Shown here: in pieces, positions 25,248 to 33,592 of the stretch
How positions within the stretch are numbered: the stretch's first letter is position 1
How the letters are laid out: every line of letters starts with the position of its first letter
Source of the DNA: Terriglobia bacterium
GTDB taxonomy: Bacteria; Acidobacteriota; Terriglobia; Terriglobales; SCQP01
Direction: 5' to 3'
Length of the DNA: 33,931 nucleotides
NCBI GenBank assembly: GCA_021323595.1
Contig: JAJPKR010000016.1
Location: 169,286-203,216 of the forward strand
The notes under the pieces: generated by a model
What the model was told of the DNA's origin: nothing
The model's database searches: none
What the model saw: only the letters and a program-made list of their open reading frames with translations
Made by a program: the position numbers and the translations under genes

Positions 25248-27485
25248 TCAGCTTCGAGCTGTCGCTTGTCTGAGCTGCCGGCGGACCCAGCGAAGGTCTT
25301 CCGGCAGGCGCGACAAACCGGCGCTGTCGCCGCCGAAGCGCGCGCGCTGATAATCGGCGATGAACTGCGACAGGGCCTCGTGCGCGGAGGCGCGCACGCG
25401 CTCGGGCACGGCGGCGATGAGTTCCTCCGGCGTCAGAGCGGCTTCGGGGCGAACGCCGCGGCGCCGCAACTGCCGCTGCAAACGGCGGTAGTAACGCGTG
25501 GCTTCGGCGAGGCGATGGCGGCCGGCGCGCGCCGGCCCCTCCGGCCATTGCCGCCGCACTACCCAGACCAGCGCCGTCCCCGCGACCAACGCCAACAGCC
25601 ACCCCAGCCACCCATCGCCGGGCTCGCCGGCCCCGGCGGCGAGAGCAGCGAAGGGCTTGCGCATGGCGGTGATCAGCCGGTCAGTGGCGGTGGCGAGCCA
25701 GCCCGCCCAGGTGCGCGCCTGCCCGCTGATGGCCGCGCGCGCCGTTTGCGCCAGGCGCATCTGGTGGAAGAAGTCGTAATTGATGACCCATTCCTGCCAG
25801 AAGCTTTGCATCGCGTCCCAGTACATCGCGGCCCGGCTCCAGGCGGGCGCGCCCTCCGCGTCGCCGGCGGTGCCGTCGAAGGGCAGCCACAGCCCGCCGC
25901 CGCCAGGCGCGGGAAAATACGCCTGGACCCAGGAATGGGCGTCCCGGCCGCGAAAGACATACTCGCCGGAGAATTCGTTGTACTGGCCGCCGACGAAGCC
26001 ATTGACCACGCGCGTGGGGATGCCCAGGGCGCGGCCCATCACCGCCAGCGCGGAGGCGAAATACTCGCAGTGGCCGGCGCGCACGCGAAACAAAAAGTCG
26101 GCGAGCGGATCGGGCCCGCTCGCGCGCTGGTCGAGCGTGTAGCGATAGTGCGTGCGCAGATAGGCTTCGAGCGCCCGCATTTGCGCGATCGGCGCCTTGC
26201 GCCGTCCGACGATCGCGCGCGCCAGCGCCGGAATGCGCGGGTCGAGATTGGGCGGCAGTTCCAGGTATTGGCTGGCGATTTGCGGCGGCTCATGGCGGCT
26301 CGCCGACAACAATTGCCGATCCGAGGGCTCGCCGAGGTCGCTCAGCACCGAATAGGCCAGGCCGCCGAAGCCGCGCCCCAGCGGCATCAGGGTGCCGGTC
26401 GCGTCCCAGGCGATGTTCGGCAGGCGGGATTGCAGATCGCGCACCCGAGGCGCGACGAAGAGCACATCGGCGCCGACGGGCTCGAGCGCGACCGAATAGC
26501 GCACGAAGCGGTGCACGTAGTTCCAGGTCTTCACCGGCGGCGGCAGCGGCAGCCGCCCGAACTCGGTGGGCGCGACGCGCGGGCGGTCGGGGTCGTACCA
26601 GCTGCGCCCGTCGAACTCGGTCAGCACCCTTCCCTGCAGCCGCCACACGAAGCTGCCGGGCGGTTCGGGGGGCAGGCTCTCCTCGACGCGCAGATGCATC
26701 ACCGGCGCGTTGCTGCGCTGCAGTTCGCCGATCTCCCCCAAGCGCACGTCGTCGCTGAAGCCGGTGAGGCGCCCCACGCCGGGGTTCGGGTTCCAATAGC
26801 CGAAGGCGAAGCGCGGCAGCAAGAAGAACAGGCCGGCGGCGCACAAGGCCACGCAGCCCGCCGCCGCCACGGAGATTCCGAACAAGGCGCGGCGCAGGCT
26901 CGGCGTCCGCCGCCGCGGCACGCCCGCCTCCGCCCATTCGCCGCGCGCAGGCGCCGCGCTCTCGGCGCGGAAGACCTCGTAGGAGATCACCGTCGCGACC
27001 GTCAGCACCAGAAATACGGTGAAGTAGAGCAGAAAGACTGAGCCGACAGTGAGGGTCGCCGCTGCCAGCACTTCGAGGAAGGCGAGCACGCAGAGGTAGG
27101 CGTAATCGCGCGGCCGCGAAGCGGAAAAGAGCTTCACCACGGCGACCAGCAGCACCAGGTGCACGGTCGCCGGCAGAAACCCGCCGGAGAGGTAGTAAAC
27201 GTCGATGGGATAAAAGGCGAGATAAAGGACGCTGATTACGTTGGTGAATGAGCTGGACAGCCGCGGCCGGATGCCGGCCGCGGGCAGGATCACGCGCAGC
27301 GCCAGCGCCAGGGTGCCCAGCAGCACGACCGGCCGCTCCAAGCGGCCGGTGCCCACCAGGGTGAAGAATCCGGCAGCCAGCAGCAGCAAGAGCAAGGCTT
27401 CGAAATACGGGCGGATGCTGCTCGGGTCGCCCCCCTCCGCCGCCCGCTTCCCCCACGCCGCCATGGCCTTGCCGCGGCCCATCAT
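25248..27485 (-). CDS. TgpA-like membrane transglutaminase (DUF3488-transglutaminase-DUF4129)
   Basis: A 745-residue inner-membrane protein. The first 200 residues contain about six transmembrane helices (FEALLLLLLAAGFFTLV, VVLLGTLALALRVIL, VFLLYFTVFLVLTVATVISY). A periplasmic region is followed by a transglutaminase core with the catalytic triad Cys in RAGHCEYFASAL near 471, His in RDAHSWVQAYF near 515 and Asp in LPFDGTAG near 538, where relatives usually have FDPT. One more transmembrane helix (WLGWLLALVAGTALVWVV) and a C-terminal helical domain (ATRYYRRLQRQLRRRG, ALSQFIADYQRARFG) complete the TgpA layout. TgpA is essential in Pseudomonas aeruginosa, but its substrate is unknown. The usual neighbours, a MoxR ATPase and DUF58 protein, are absent. 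Confidence 0.92.
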   Translation of the reverse strand: MMGRGKAMAAWGKRAAEGGDPSSIRPYFEALLLLLLAAGFFTLVGTGRLERPVVLLGTLALALRVILPAAGIRPRLSSSFTNVISVLYLAFYPIDVYYLSGGFLPATVHLVLLVAVVKLFSASRPRDYAYLCVLAFLEVLAAATLTVGSVFLLYFTVFLVLTVATVISYEVFRAESAAPARGEWAEAGVPRRRTPSLRRALFGISVAAAGCVALCAAGLFFLLPRFAFGYWNPNPGVGRLTGFSDDVRLGEIGELQRSNAPVMHLRVEESLPPEPPGSFVWRLQGRVLTEFDGRSWYDPDRPRVAPTEFGRLPLPPPVKTWNYVHRFVRYSVALEPVGADVLFVAPRVRDLQSRLPNIAWDATGTLMPLGRGFGGLAYSVLSDLGEPSDRQLLSASRHEPPQIASQYLELPPNLDPRIPALARAIVGRRKAPIAQMRALEAYLRTHYRYTLDQRASGPDPLADFLFRVRAGHCEYFASALAVMGRALGIPTRVVNGFVGGQYNEFSGEYVFRGRDAHSWVQAYFPAPGGGGLWLPFDGTAGDAEGAPAWSRAAMYWDAMQSFWQEWVINYDFFHQMRLAQTARAAISGQARTWAGWLATATDRLITAMRKPFAALAAGAGEPGDGWLGWLLALVAGTALVWVVRRQWPEGPARAGRHRLAEATRYYRRLQRQLRRRGVRPEAALTPEELIAAVPERVRASAHEALSQFIADYQRARFGGDSAGLSRLPEDLRWVRRQLRQATARS

Positions 27486-27875
27486 GGGTGCAGTCTACCA
27501 TCCGCCTTTCATAGCAGTTCGCGCAGCGCCCGGCCTTCGCCCTGGGCGCAGGGCCGTCTCGCCGCAGGCCGGACCGCGCTACGCCCGGCATGGCGGCGAC
27601 GAGACCACCAAACCTTTAGGGATGATTAGTATCTTATTGATAATTATCCACTTGTAAAATGAGACGAACAATCAAAATGGTCTCCTCCCCCAAACGTGGG
27701 GTGCGGCCTGCTGGAATCTTGGGCGCCACCGCGAGGCGTCCGCAGGCACACGCCGCCGCCTTTCGAGGGGAGCATAAAGGCCATAAAGACTAGGATGCAG
27801 GCGAGAGTGGGACGGGTTGGAATCCCCCTGCGGTTCGCTTGCAGGCGGCCGCGAGCGGCGTGATAAAGTCCTCGC
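27486..27875. other. Intergenic region with an AT-rich island; candidate minus-strand promoter
   Basis: This 390-base divergent gap separates the TgpA-like gene from the unknown gene at 27876. Bases about 27610-27680 are markedly AT-rich against a very GC-rich background and contain the palindrome GATAATTATC. On the minus strand TTTACA (plus 27653-27658) and TAAGAT (plus 27631-27636) are spaced by 16 bases, a plausible promoter for the TgpA-like gene with a leader of about 140 bases. The remainder, including a repeated CATAAAG near 27774-27790, shows no gene I can support. Confidence 0.4.
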
Positions 27876-28940
27876 GTGCCCGCTCTCGGCTTTGGCTGGA
27901 CGTTCCACAACGTCCACGAGGATGAGACCGGCGAATTTCTCGCCCTGCTGGCGCCGATCGCGGCCGCGCACAATGCCCGCCTGACCTGGCGCACGAGCGG
28001 CGACGGCGGGCTGCTGCTCCGCGCGGAGTTCGCCGGCGAAGAGGCCGCGCGCGCCTTCTGGCTGGAACTGCACGAGCGCTCGAACGACGCCAATTTAGCG
28101 ATGGAACTCGTCGCCGCCGACGGCGGCGACTGGCAGAGCTGGCCGCCGCGGCCGCAGGAGCCGGCGCCGCCGACGCCCGGAGAGATAGAGGCCGAGGTGC
28201 TGGCGGTCGCGGCCGGCGCGGCCGGCGCGCCCGCCGCCGGCCTGGCGCATTACCGGCCGGAGATTCCCACCGACACGATCTACGATTTGCTCCGGCAAGA
28301 CGATCCCGAACTCGACGGCAAGCTCGACGCCACCATCGCGGCGATTGACGCAGCGGGGATGCCGGTGATCAATCTGCTCAGTTATCTCGACCTGCCGCTA
28401 TTCACCGAATATGCCGCCGAGCATGAGGCAGAGCGCGACCAAAACCTCTTCCTCCATATGCTGCATACCTGGACCTGCTATCGACGCTTCGGCGCCGTTC
28501 ATGCCGCCATCTCGCCGGAGCTGGGGGAGACGCTGTCGGATCCGCGCTGGCTGCGCATCAACACGACGCAGTTTCAGTCGCCGGCGCCGGCGCTCTGCCT
28601 GCAACTGCCGGCCTGGTGGCAGACGCTGCGCGCGCCCGGCTCGCTACATTGGGTCAAGGAGATCTACGTCACGCATTGCGAGCCGCCCACGCCGGCCGAC
28701 GATCGCGAATTGACGTTCATGATCGTGACCCACGATGAGCGCGGGCAATACAGCTTCGTGCCGCTGGAGCTGCCGCTGTCGCTGCCGGGCGTGGATCAAT
28801 CCATCGAAGCCTTCTTCGCGCCCAGCCTCGAGGACGACGAACTCGGGGCCAACACCCAAGATCTCCGGCGCATTACCATCATCACCGCCGCTTATTGCCT
28901 CTACGCCTGCGCGAAAGATCCGGTGCGCTACCTGGAATAG
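27876..28940 (+). CDS. Conserved-looking protein of unknown function
   Basis: A 354-residue acidic protein starting at GTG. The frame has convincing codon use and a protein-like composition, but I do not recognise the family. The N-terminal 70 residues form an alpha/beta unit (GFGWTFHNVHEDETGEFLAL to AARAFWLELHERS). A Pro/Ala-rich linker follows at about 85-125. The larger C-terminal part has helical and strand segments (DLLRQDDPELDGKLDATIAA, NLLSYLDLPLFTEYAAEHEA, QNLFLHMLHTWTCYRRFGAV, ITIITAAYCLYACAKD). There is no signal peptide and no membrane helix, so it should be cytoplasmic. No ribosome-binding site of note precedes the GTG, and an upstream extension is blocked by a TGA, so the start is constrained. 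Confidence 0.65.
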   Translation: MPALGFGWTFHNVHEDETGEFLALLAPIAAAHNARLTWRTSGDGGLLLRAEFAGEEAARAFWLELHERSNDANLAMELVAADGGDWQSWPPRPQEPAPPTPGEIEAEVLAVAAGAAGAPAAGLAHYRPEIPTDTIYDLLRQDDPELDGKLDATIAAIDAAGMPVINLLSYLDLPLFTEYAAEHEAERDQNLFLHMLHTWTCYRRFGAVHAAISPELGETLSDPRWLRINTTQFQSPAPALCLQLPAWWQTLRAPGSLHWVKEIYVTHCEPPTPADDRELTFMIVTHDERGQYSFVPLELPLSLPGVDQSIEAFFAPSLEDDELGANTQDLRRITIITAAYCLYACAKDPVRYLE

Positions 28941-29336
28941 CCGCGACGGGGCCGGAGGGTGCTCGGTATGGTGGGCGGGACGATCAGCTGCGCAGGGCGT
29001 CGTTCTCCCACCCCAAGGCGCGCCGCTGCGCCTTGGGGACCCCGCGGTTCGTCCCGCTCGAGCGTCATTACCAGGTACGGACCCGCGCTGCGGAATTTCG
29101 CGGGGCTTTTCTTGGCGCTACGCTGCGCTGCGCATTGTCTCTCGATCTCGGATGGCTGGATTTTCCGTGGTGGACTCGAGGGCTGCCGCCGCCGGCGAAC
29201 GGCGAGGCAGGGACGCGTCCTGTCCTCGCGTCCAGGAATCAACGACGCCATCGCGATGCGCGTTTTGAGGTGAACACCTCATGGCAATTCCAAGGCGATC
29301 TGGGCAGAGTAAAGCGAGCGTCGCTTCCGCGGCCTC
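28941..29336. repeat. Intergenic stretch with palindromes, possibly a dispersed repeat
   Basis: Nearly 400 bases without a supportable gene. At 29011-29038 CCCCAAGGCGC and its exact complement flank a six-base loop, a strong 11-bp hairpin that could terminate the preceding gene. At about 29202-29227 an imperfect palindrome is centred on ACGCGT. Short open frames occur in several phases, but none has a ribosome-binding site or a protein-like composition. Translated fragments of this stretch resemble spurious hypothetical peptides I associate with repeated intergenic DNA in Acidobacteriota. That is memory, not a search result. Only one copy is in the window. Confidence 0.4.
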
Positions 29337-31367
29337 GTGCGAGTTGCCTTGCTGCTTCGTCTCGCTGCATTGCGCATCGCCTTCGCGGCTTTTGCGCTTT
29401 TTTGCTCGGTCCTGGCCGCGCCTTTGCCGCGCGCCGCGGCGCCCTGCGACATCAACGACAACGCCTGCCTGACGGCGCTGGTGACCCGCGCCAATCCGTA
29501 CCTGTGGCACAGCCTGGCGCCGCGCGCCGCCTCGGCCGTGATCGCCGCGCAAGCGAAGGACATCGGCGGCGACGTCGTCGAGCTGTACCGGCTGCGCTAC
29601 GAGGAGGTGGAGGCCAACGGCCTCTCCAGCCAAGTGGTGCAGCGGGTCTTTTATCTGCCCACGGCGGCGGGGGCGCACAGCTTCGACAACGACGATTTCT
29701 GGTACGACTCCTCGCGCTGGACGTTTCGCCTGTGGCAAGGCGTGGTGCGGCACGCGGACGGCACGAGCGGCGACATCGGCGACGCCGGCGACGCCGATCC
29801 GCACGGCCTGGGCAACCGCGCCCGCGGGCTGGCGATGCCGCCGCTGCGCGGCGGCGACGTGATCGACATCGTGTACGTGCTGACGCCGGTGGCGCCGCAA
29901 GCCTGGGCCACGCTCGGCACCGGCTATCTCGGCGATCTCTTCGCCTTCGAAGACTCCTACCCCGCCGAGCGCGTGACGTACGTGCTGCGCTCGCGCCAGC
30001 CGATCGCCGTCGCGGCGGTAGGCCTGCCGGCGGCGGCGGCGGCGAGCGAGCCGGGCGGCTGGACGCGCTATCTCTGGAGCGCCGGACCGGAGCCGGCGTA
30101 CTGGCCCGATGCCGACGGCCCCTCGATCACCGACTCGTCGCCCTACGTGCAGACGGGTAGTTTCAGCGGCTGGGGCGGACTGGTGGACTGGTATAGCGCG
30201 CGGCTGGCGGCGCGCGGCGCGCTCAGCCCGGACTTTCGCGCCCGCCTGCGCGCGATCGTGCCGCCGCAAGCAACGCCGCTGGCCACGGTGCGCGCGATCT
30301 GGAATTATCTGGCGGCGCATCTCGACTATGAAGGCGCCGAGACCGGCGTGCACGGTTTTCTGCCCGCGCCGCCGGAGGAAGTGTTTCGCGCCCGCCAAGG
30401 CGACTGCAAGGACGGGGCGCTGCTGATGGCGGCGTGGCTGCGCGCCGACGGCATCCCCGCCGACTTGGCGCTGGTGCGCACCTGGAAGATGGGCGGCGTG
30501 GCCGACGCCGCGGCCACCATCGCCGCCTTCGATCACGCCATTCTTTACGTGCCCGAGCTCGAGCTGTGGGTGGACACCACCGCGCCCAACTTGACGGTGG
30601 GCGAGCTGCCCGCCAGCGATCAAGGCGCTTTGGCGCTGGTGGTGGCGCCCGGGCAAGACCGGCTGCGGCACATTCCCGTGCTCGCCGCCGACGCCAACAC
30701 CGTGACCCGCGACATTCACCTGACGCCGCACGGCGGCGAGCAATGGGAGATGACCGGCACGATCGTCGCCACCGGCGCCAAGGCGGAGGATTGGCGCAGC
30801 GAGATCTACGCCGAGAACACCGCCGCGCTGGCGCGCTGGGTGCGCGGGTATTTCCCGCGCTCGCGGCTGCTGGCCACCAGCGCGGAACCCGGGCCGGGGG
30901 CGGTGCGCCTGCATTTTCGCGCGCTGATTCCGCGCCGCGACTTCAGCGGCGACCTGACGCTTTTCCCCGCCCGCTACGCCAACCTGCTTGCCAGCGAGCG
31001 CGAGCGCCGCGAACCCAAGCGGCTGCCGGTGCGCTGGCAAGTGACCGACCGCTGGACGCTGCCGGTCGCCGCTTGCCCGGGTCGCGCGGCCGCCGCGAGC
31101 GCCGGCGCGGGCGGCGTTGCCGATTCGCTCACGAGTCCTTTCGGCGCGCTCGCGGTCACGCGCAGTTGCGCCGCCGGCATGATGACCACGACGGTGCGCG
31201 TGACGCAAGCGGCGACCGAGATCGAGCCCGACCAATACCCGAGCTTCCGCGCCTTTTGGCGCGCCGTGGATGCGCGGCTGGCTCCCGCGTCCGGCGCGAC
31301 GCCCGTCCTCGCCGCCGCCGCGCCCACCGCCGCCGTTCCCGCATCCGCTTCTCCCGAATCGAAATAG
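29337..31367 (+). CDS. DUF3857 and transglutaminase-domain protein
   Basis: A 676-residue exported protein starting at GTG, with a signal sequence (ALRIAFAAFALFCSVLAAPL). After it comes a DUF3857-like beta domain with VVELYRLRYEEVEANGLSSQ and GGDVIDIVYVLTPVA. The transglutaminase core, about 320-420, has Cys in RQGDCKDGALLMAAWLRADG near 356, His in AFDHAILYVP near 400 and Asp in LWVDTTAPN near 413, so the triad is intact. A further beta domain with DUF3858-like character and an Ala/Pro-rich tail complete it. Such proteins are periplasmic or surface-associated cysteine-protease-fold enzymes of unknown substrate. It is the second transglutaminase-fold protein within 4 kb, on the opposite strand to the first. 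Confidence 0.88.
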   Translation: MRVALLLRLAALRIAFAAFALFCSVLAAPLPRAAAPCDINDNACLTALVTRANPYLWHSLAPRAASAVIAAQAKDIGGDVVELYRLRYEEVEANGLSSQVVQRVFYLPTAAGAHSFDNDDFWYDSSRWTFRLWQGVVRHADGTSGDIGDAGDADPHGLGNRARGLAMPPLRGGDVIDIVYVLTPVAPQAWATLGTGYLGDLFAFEDSYPAERVTYVLRSRQPIAVAAVGLPAAAAASEPGGWTRYLWSAGPEPAYWPDADGPSITDSSPYVQTGSFSGWGGLVDWYSARLAARGALSPDFRARLRAIVPPQATPLATVRAIWNYLAAHLDYEGAETGVHGFLPAPPEEVFRARQGDCKDGALLMAAWLRADGIPADLALVRTWKMGGVADAAATIAAFDHAILYVPELELWVDTTAPNLTVGELPASDQGALALVVAPGQDRLRHIPVLAADANTVTRDIHLTPHGGEQWEMTGTIVATGAKAEDWRSEIYAENTAALARWVRGYFPRSRLLATSAEPGPGAVRLHFRALIPRRDFSGDLTLFPARYANLLASERERREPKRLPVRWQVTDRWTLPVAACPGRAAAASAGAGGVADSLTSPFGALAVTRSCAAGMMTTTVRVTQAATEIEPDQYPSFRAFWRAVDARLAPASGATPVLAAAAPTAAVPASASPESK

Positions 31368-31612
31368 CCATCGCGCCGGCCTGACGTTCGGTTCTCGCAT
31401 CGGCCCTAGCGCGGCGCAGTCGCGGGGCCTCGCCTCAATCCAGCCTGGCTGGAGCGCCGCGACGATCCTTCCGGCGCCGCCGACGAGGGGCCTGGGCGGG
31501 GCGCGCGCGGTAGTCACTCTAAATTAGCGGATTAGTTTTCGCAGAGTATCGTTCGCGCGATTTGCCGGCAGATAGCCTAACGCAGTTTGCAACCGGGACA
31601 AACGAGGACACT

Positions 31613-32233
31613 ATGGCTTGGATCAAGACCGTGCCGATGGCGGAGGCGGGCGAGGCGCTGCGCCGGGCAATGGAGGCGCAGCGAGCGCTTTATCCGATCG
31701 AATACGCGACGCCGGTGCACCCTTCCGAGGGCGGCGGGGCGCAGATCGTGGAGTCGCACAGCCTGATTCCGGAAGCGCTGTTTCATGCGTTTTCGACCTT
31801 CGGCGTGCTGATGTCCGCGGGGCTGCCGCTGCAGCGGCGGCAGCACGAGATGATCGCGACGATGGTCTCGGTCACCAACCGCTGCCACTATTGAATCGAC
31901 TCGCACGCAGAGTTTCTGCGTCGGGTCACGCTGGATGAAGAGCTGGTGCGGGCGCTCGCAACCGACTATACCCAGGCCGCGCTCACGGCGGCGGAGCGGG
32001 TGATGGTGGAGTACGTCGTGCAGCTCACGAAAGACGCCACGCGGATCGGGCCGGAACACCATGAGCGGCTGCGCGCGGCCGGCTTCGACGACCAGGCGAT
32101 CTTGCAGATCACGCTGATCGCCGCCTGGTTCAACTACATCAACCGCGTCGCGGACGCGCTGGGGGTGGGGCGCGAGGGCGCGGCGACGGGCGCCGAAGCG
32201 CAGGCCGCCGGGGAAGCCGCGCCTGCCCGCTAG
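31613..32233 (+). CDS. AhpD-like peroxidase-related selenoprotein (in-frame TGA = selenocysteine)
   Basis: Read through one TGA at 31892-31894, the gene encodes 206 residues of the carboxymuconolactone-decarboxylase/AhpD fold, close to the peroxidase-related group. ATG at 31613 has GAGGA upstream. The redox motif is [16 protein letters not shown]-Sec-IDSH: C91, Sec94 and H98 take the places of the CxxC and histidine in AhpD. The frame is the same on both sides of the TGA, and the sequence after it ([37 protein letters not shown]) is normal for the family. A SECIS-like hairpin starts three bases after the TGA. The likely role is thiol/selenol-dependent peroxide reduction in the cytoplasm. A nonsense-mutated gene is the alternative and looks much less likely. 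Confidence 0.85.
31898..31927 (+). promoter_or_regulatory. SECIS-like hairpin for selenocysteine insertion
   Basis: The hairpin lies inside the coding region just after the TGA. Lower stem GACTCG (31898-31903) pairs with CGGGTC (31922-31927), including one U-G pair. A single bulged C is at 31904. Upper stem ACGCAG (31905-31910) pairs with CTGCGT (31916-31921). The five-base apical loop AGTTT (31911-31915) begins 16 bases after the TGA and has G in its second position. Bacterial SECIS elements read by SelB place the loop about 16-37 bases after UGA with a G in the first two loop positions, so this fits. Confidence 0.82.
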
Positions 32234-32264
32234 CGCCGGCGCGGCCGCGCGCGCGCCCGCCGAT

Positions 32265-33566
32265 TTGCAGCGCCGGCTGGGGCTGGGAGCGGCGGTCGCG
32301 GCCGCCGCCGGCGAAGCCATCGGGGTCGGAATTTTTCTGACGCCGGCGGAGATGGCGCGGCAGCTGGGATCGCCCTTCTGGCTGCTGCTGGTGTGGCTGC
32401 TGATGGGCGCGATGGCGGTAACGGGCGCGCTCTGTTTCGGCGGCCTGGCGGCGTATTTTCCCGAAGCCGGCGGGACCTACGTCTATCTGCGCGAAGCATT
32501 CGGCGCGCGCACGGCATTCCTCTACGGCTGGATGCAACTGCTGGTGGTGGACCCCGGGGTGACGGCCTCGCTGGCCGCGGGGCTGGCGGCGTATGCCGCG
32601 GTGGCCGCGCGCCTGACGCCGCTGGAGCAGAAGGGGCTGGGGGTGGCGGCGATCGCGGGCTTGGCGGCGGCGAATATTCGCGGCGCCCGGCTGGGCGCGG
32701 CGTTCTTGGAGTCGCTGACGTGGCTGAAGATCGGCGCGCTGGCGCTGCTGCCGGCGTGGGCGATCGCGCTGCGGCTGGGAAGCTGGTCGCACTTCATCCC
32801 CTTCATGGCGCGGCGCGCCGCCTCCCCTCCGCTCTCGCCGGCGCTGGCGGCAAGCGCGATGGCGGCTTTCTACTCCTTCGGTGGCTGGTGGGAGGCGGCG
32901 AAGATCGCCGGGGAGGTGCGCGATCCGGAGCGGGTGATGCCGCGCGCGCTCACGCTCGGCGTGGCGGCGGTCACGCTGGTATACATCTTGGTGAGCGGCG
33001 CGTTCCTCTATCTCGTCCCCATCGGCGGCATCGAGCCGGGCTTGACGTTCATGGCGCAGGCGGGCGAACGGCTCTTCGGCGTTGCCGGGAGCGGCGTCAT
33101 GGTGGCGCTGGTGGGCTTATGCGTGCTGGGCAGCTTGGCGGCGTTGGTGATGCTGTCGCCCCGCGTCTATTTCGCGATGGCGCGGGACGGGCTGTTTTTT
33201 CACCAGGTGGCGCAGGTGCATCCGCGATTTCGAACGCCGGCGCGCGCCATCGCCGTACAGGCGGGGCTGGCCTCGCTGCTGGTCGCTCTGGGCACGTTCG
33301 AGGAGATCGTCGCGTATTTCATTTTCGCCGCGGTGTGCTTCTTGGGGCTGACCGTGGCCGGCATCTTTCGAGCACGGCGGCAAGAAACGGGAGCGCGGAT
33401 GCCGCTGCGCGTGCCAGGGTATCCGTTCACGCCGCTGGCGTTTCTCGCGCTCGTCGCCGGGTTGCTGGCGCTGCTGGCGCTGCACGATCCGCTGCAGGCA
33501 CTGTGCGGGGCGGGGGTGGTGCTGCTGGGGATTCCCGCGTTCCGGCTGGCGCGGCAGGCGCAGTGA
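32265..33566 (+). CDS. APC-family amino acid permease
   Basis: A 433-residue integral membrane protein with about twelve hydrophobic helices. The first helix region GEAIGVGIFLTPAEMARQLG carries the unwound GxGIF-type substrate site of the amino acid-polyamine-organocation superfamily. YFPEAGGTYVYLREAFG and FGGWWEAAKIAGEVRDPERV are the other conserved stretches, and the layout is that of LAT-like transporters such as YfnA. The substrate is not predictable. It starts at TTG 32265, 31 bases after the selenoprotein stop, with no visible Shine-Dalgarno; no ATG or GTG occurs upstream in frame near the domain start. It may share a transcript with the selenoprotein gene. Confidence 0.9.
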   Translation: MQRRLGLGAAVAAAAGEAIGVGIFLTPAEMARQLGSPFWLLLVWLLMGAMAVTGALCFGGLAAYFPEAGGTYVYLREAFGARTAFLYGWMQLLVVDPGVTASLAAGLAAYAAVAARLTPLEQKGLGVAAIAGLAAANIRGARLGAAFLESLTWLKIGALALLPAWAIALRLGSWSHFIPFMARRAASPPLSPALAASAMAAFYSFGGWWEAAKIAGEVRDPERVMPRALTLGVAAVTLVYILVSGAFLYLVPIGGIEPGLTFMAQAGERLFGVAGSGVMVALVGLCVLGSLAALVMLSPRVYFAMARDGLFFHQVAQVHPRFRTPARAIAVQAGLASLLVALGTFEEIVAYFIFAAVCFLGLTVAGIFRARRQETGARMPLRVPGYPFTPLAFLALVAGLLALLALHDPLQALCGAGVVLLGIPAFRLARQAQ

Positions 33567-33592
33567 AAAGCCTGGAAGTTTTCAATTGGAAA

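Noticed and set aside
25173-27041. 622-residue plus-strand frame opposite the TgpA-like gene
   Set aside because: Composition is that of an antisense shadow; the minus strand has membrane helices and an intact catalytic triad.
27636-27652. Fur box
   Set aside because: One GATAATTATC palindrome alone is too little; the repeated hexamers of a Fur box are not present and no iron genes are adjacent.
29118-31517. 799-residue minus-strand frame opposite the DUF3857 transglutaminase
   Set aside because: Arg/Gly/His-rich without motifs, while the plus strand has a signal peptide and a GDCKD catalytic motif.
31892-31894. Premature stop making the AhpD-like gene a pseudogene, or two separate small genes
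   Set aside because: The frame and family similarity continue directly after the TGA, the TGA sits at the redox cysteine position, and a SECIS-like hairpin follows. The GTG at 31946 that would start a second gene has no ribosome-binding site and cuts the domain.
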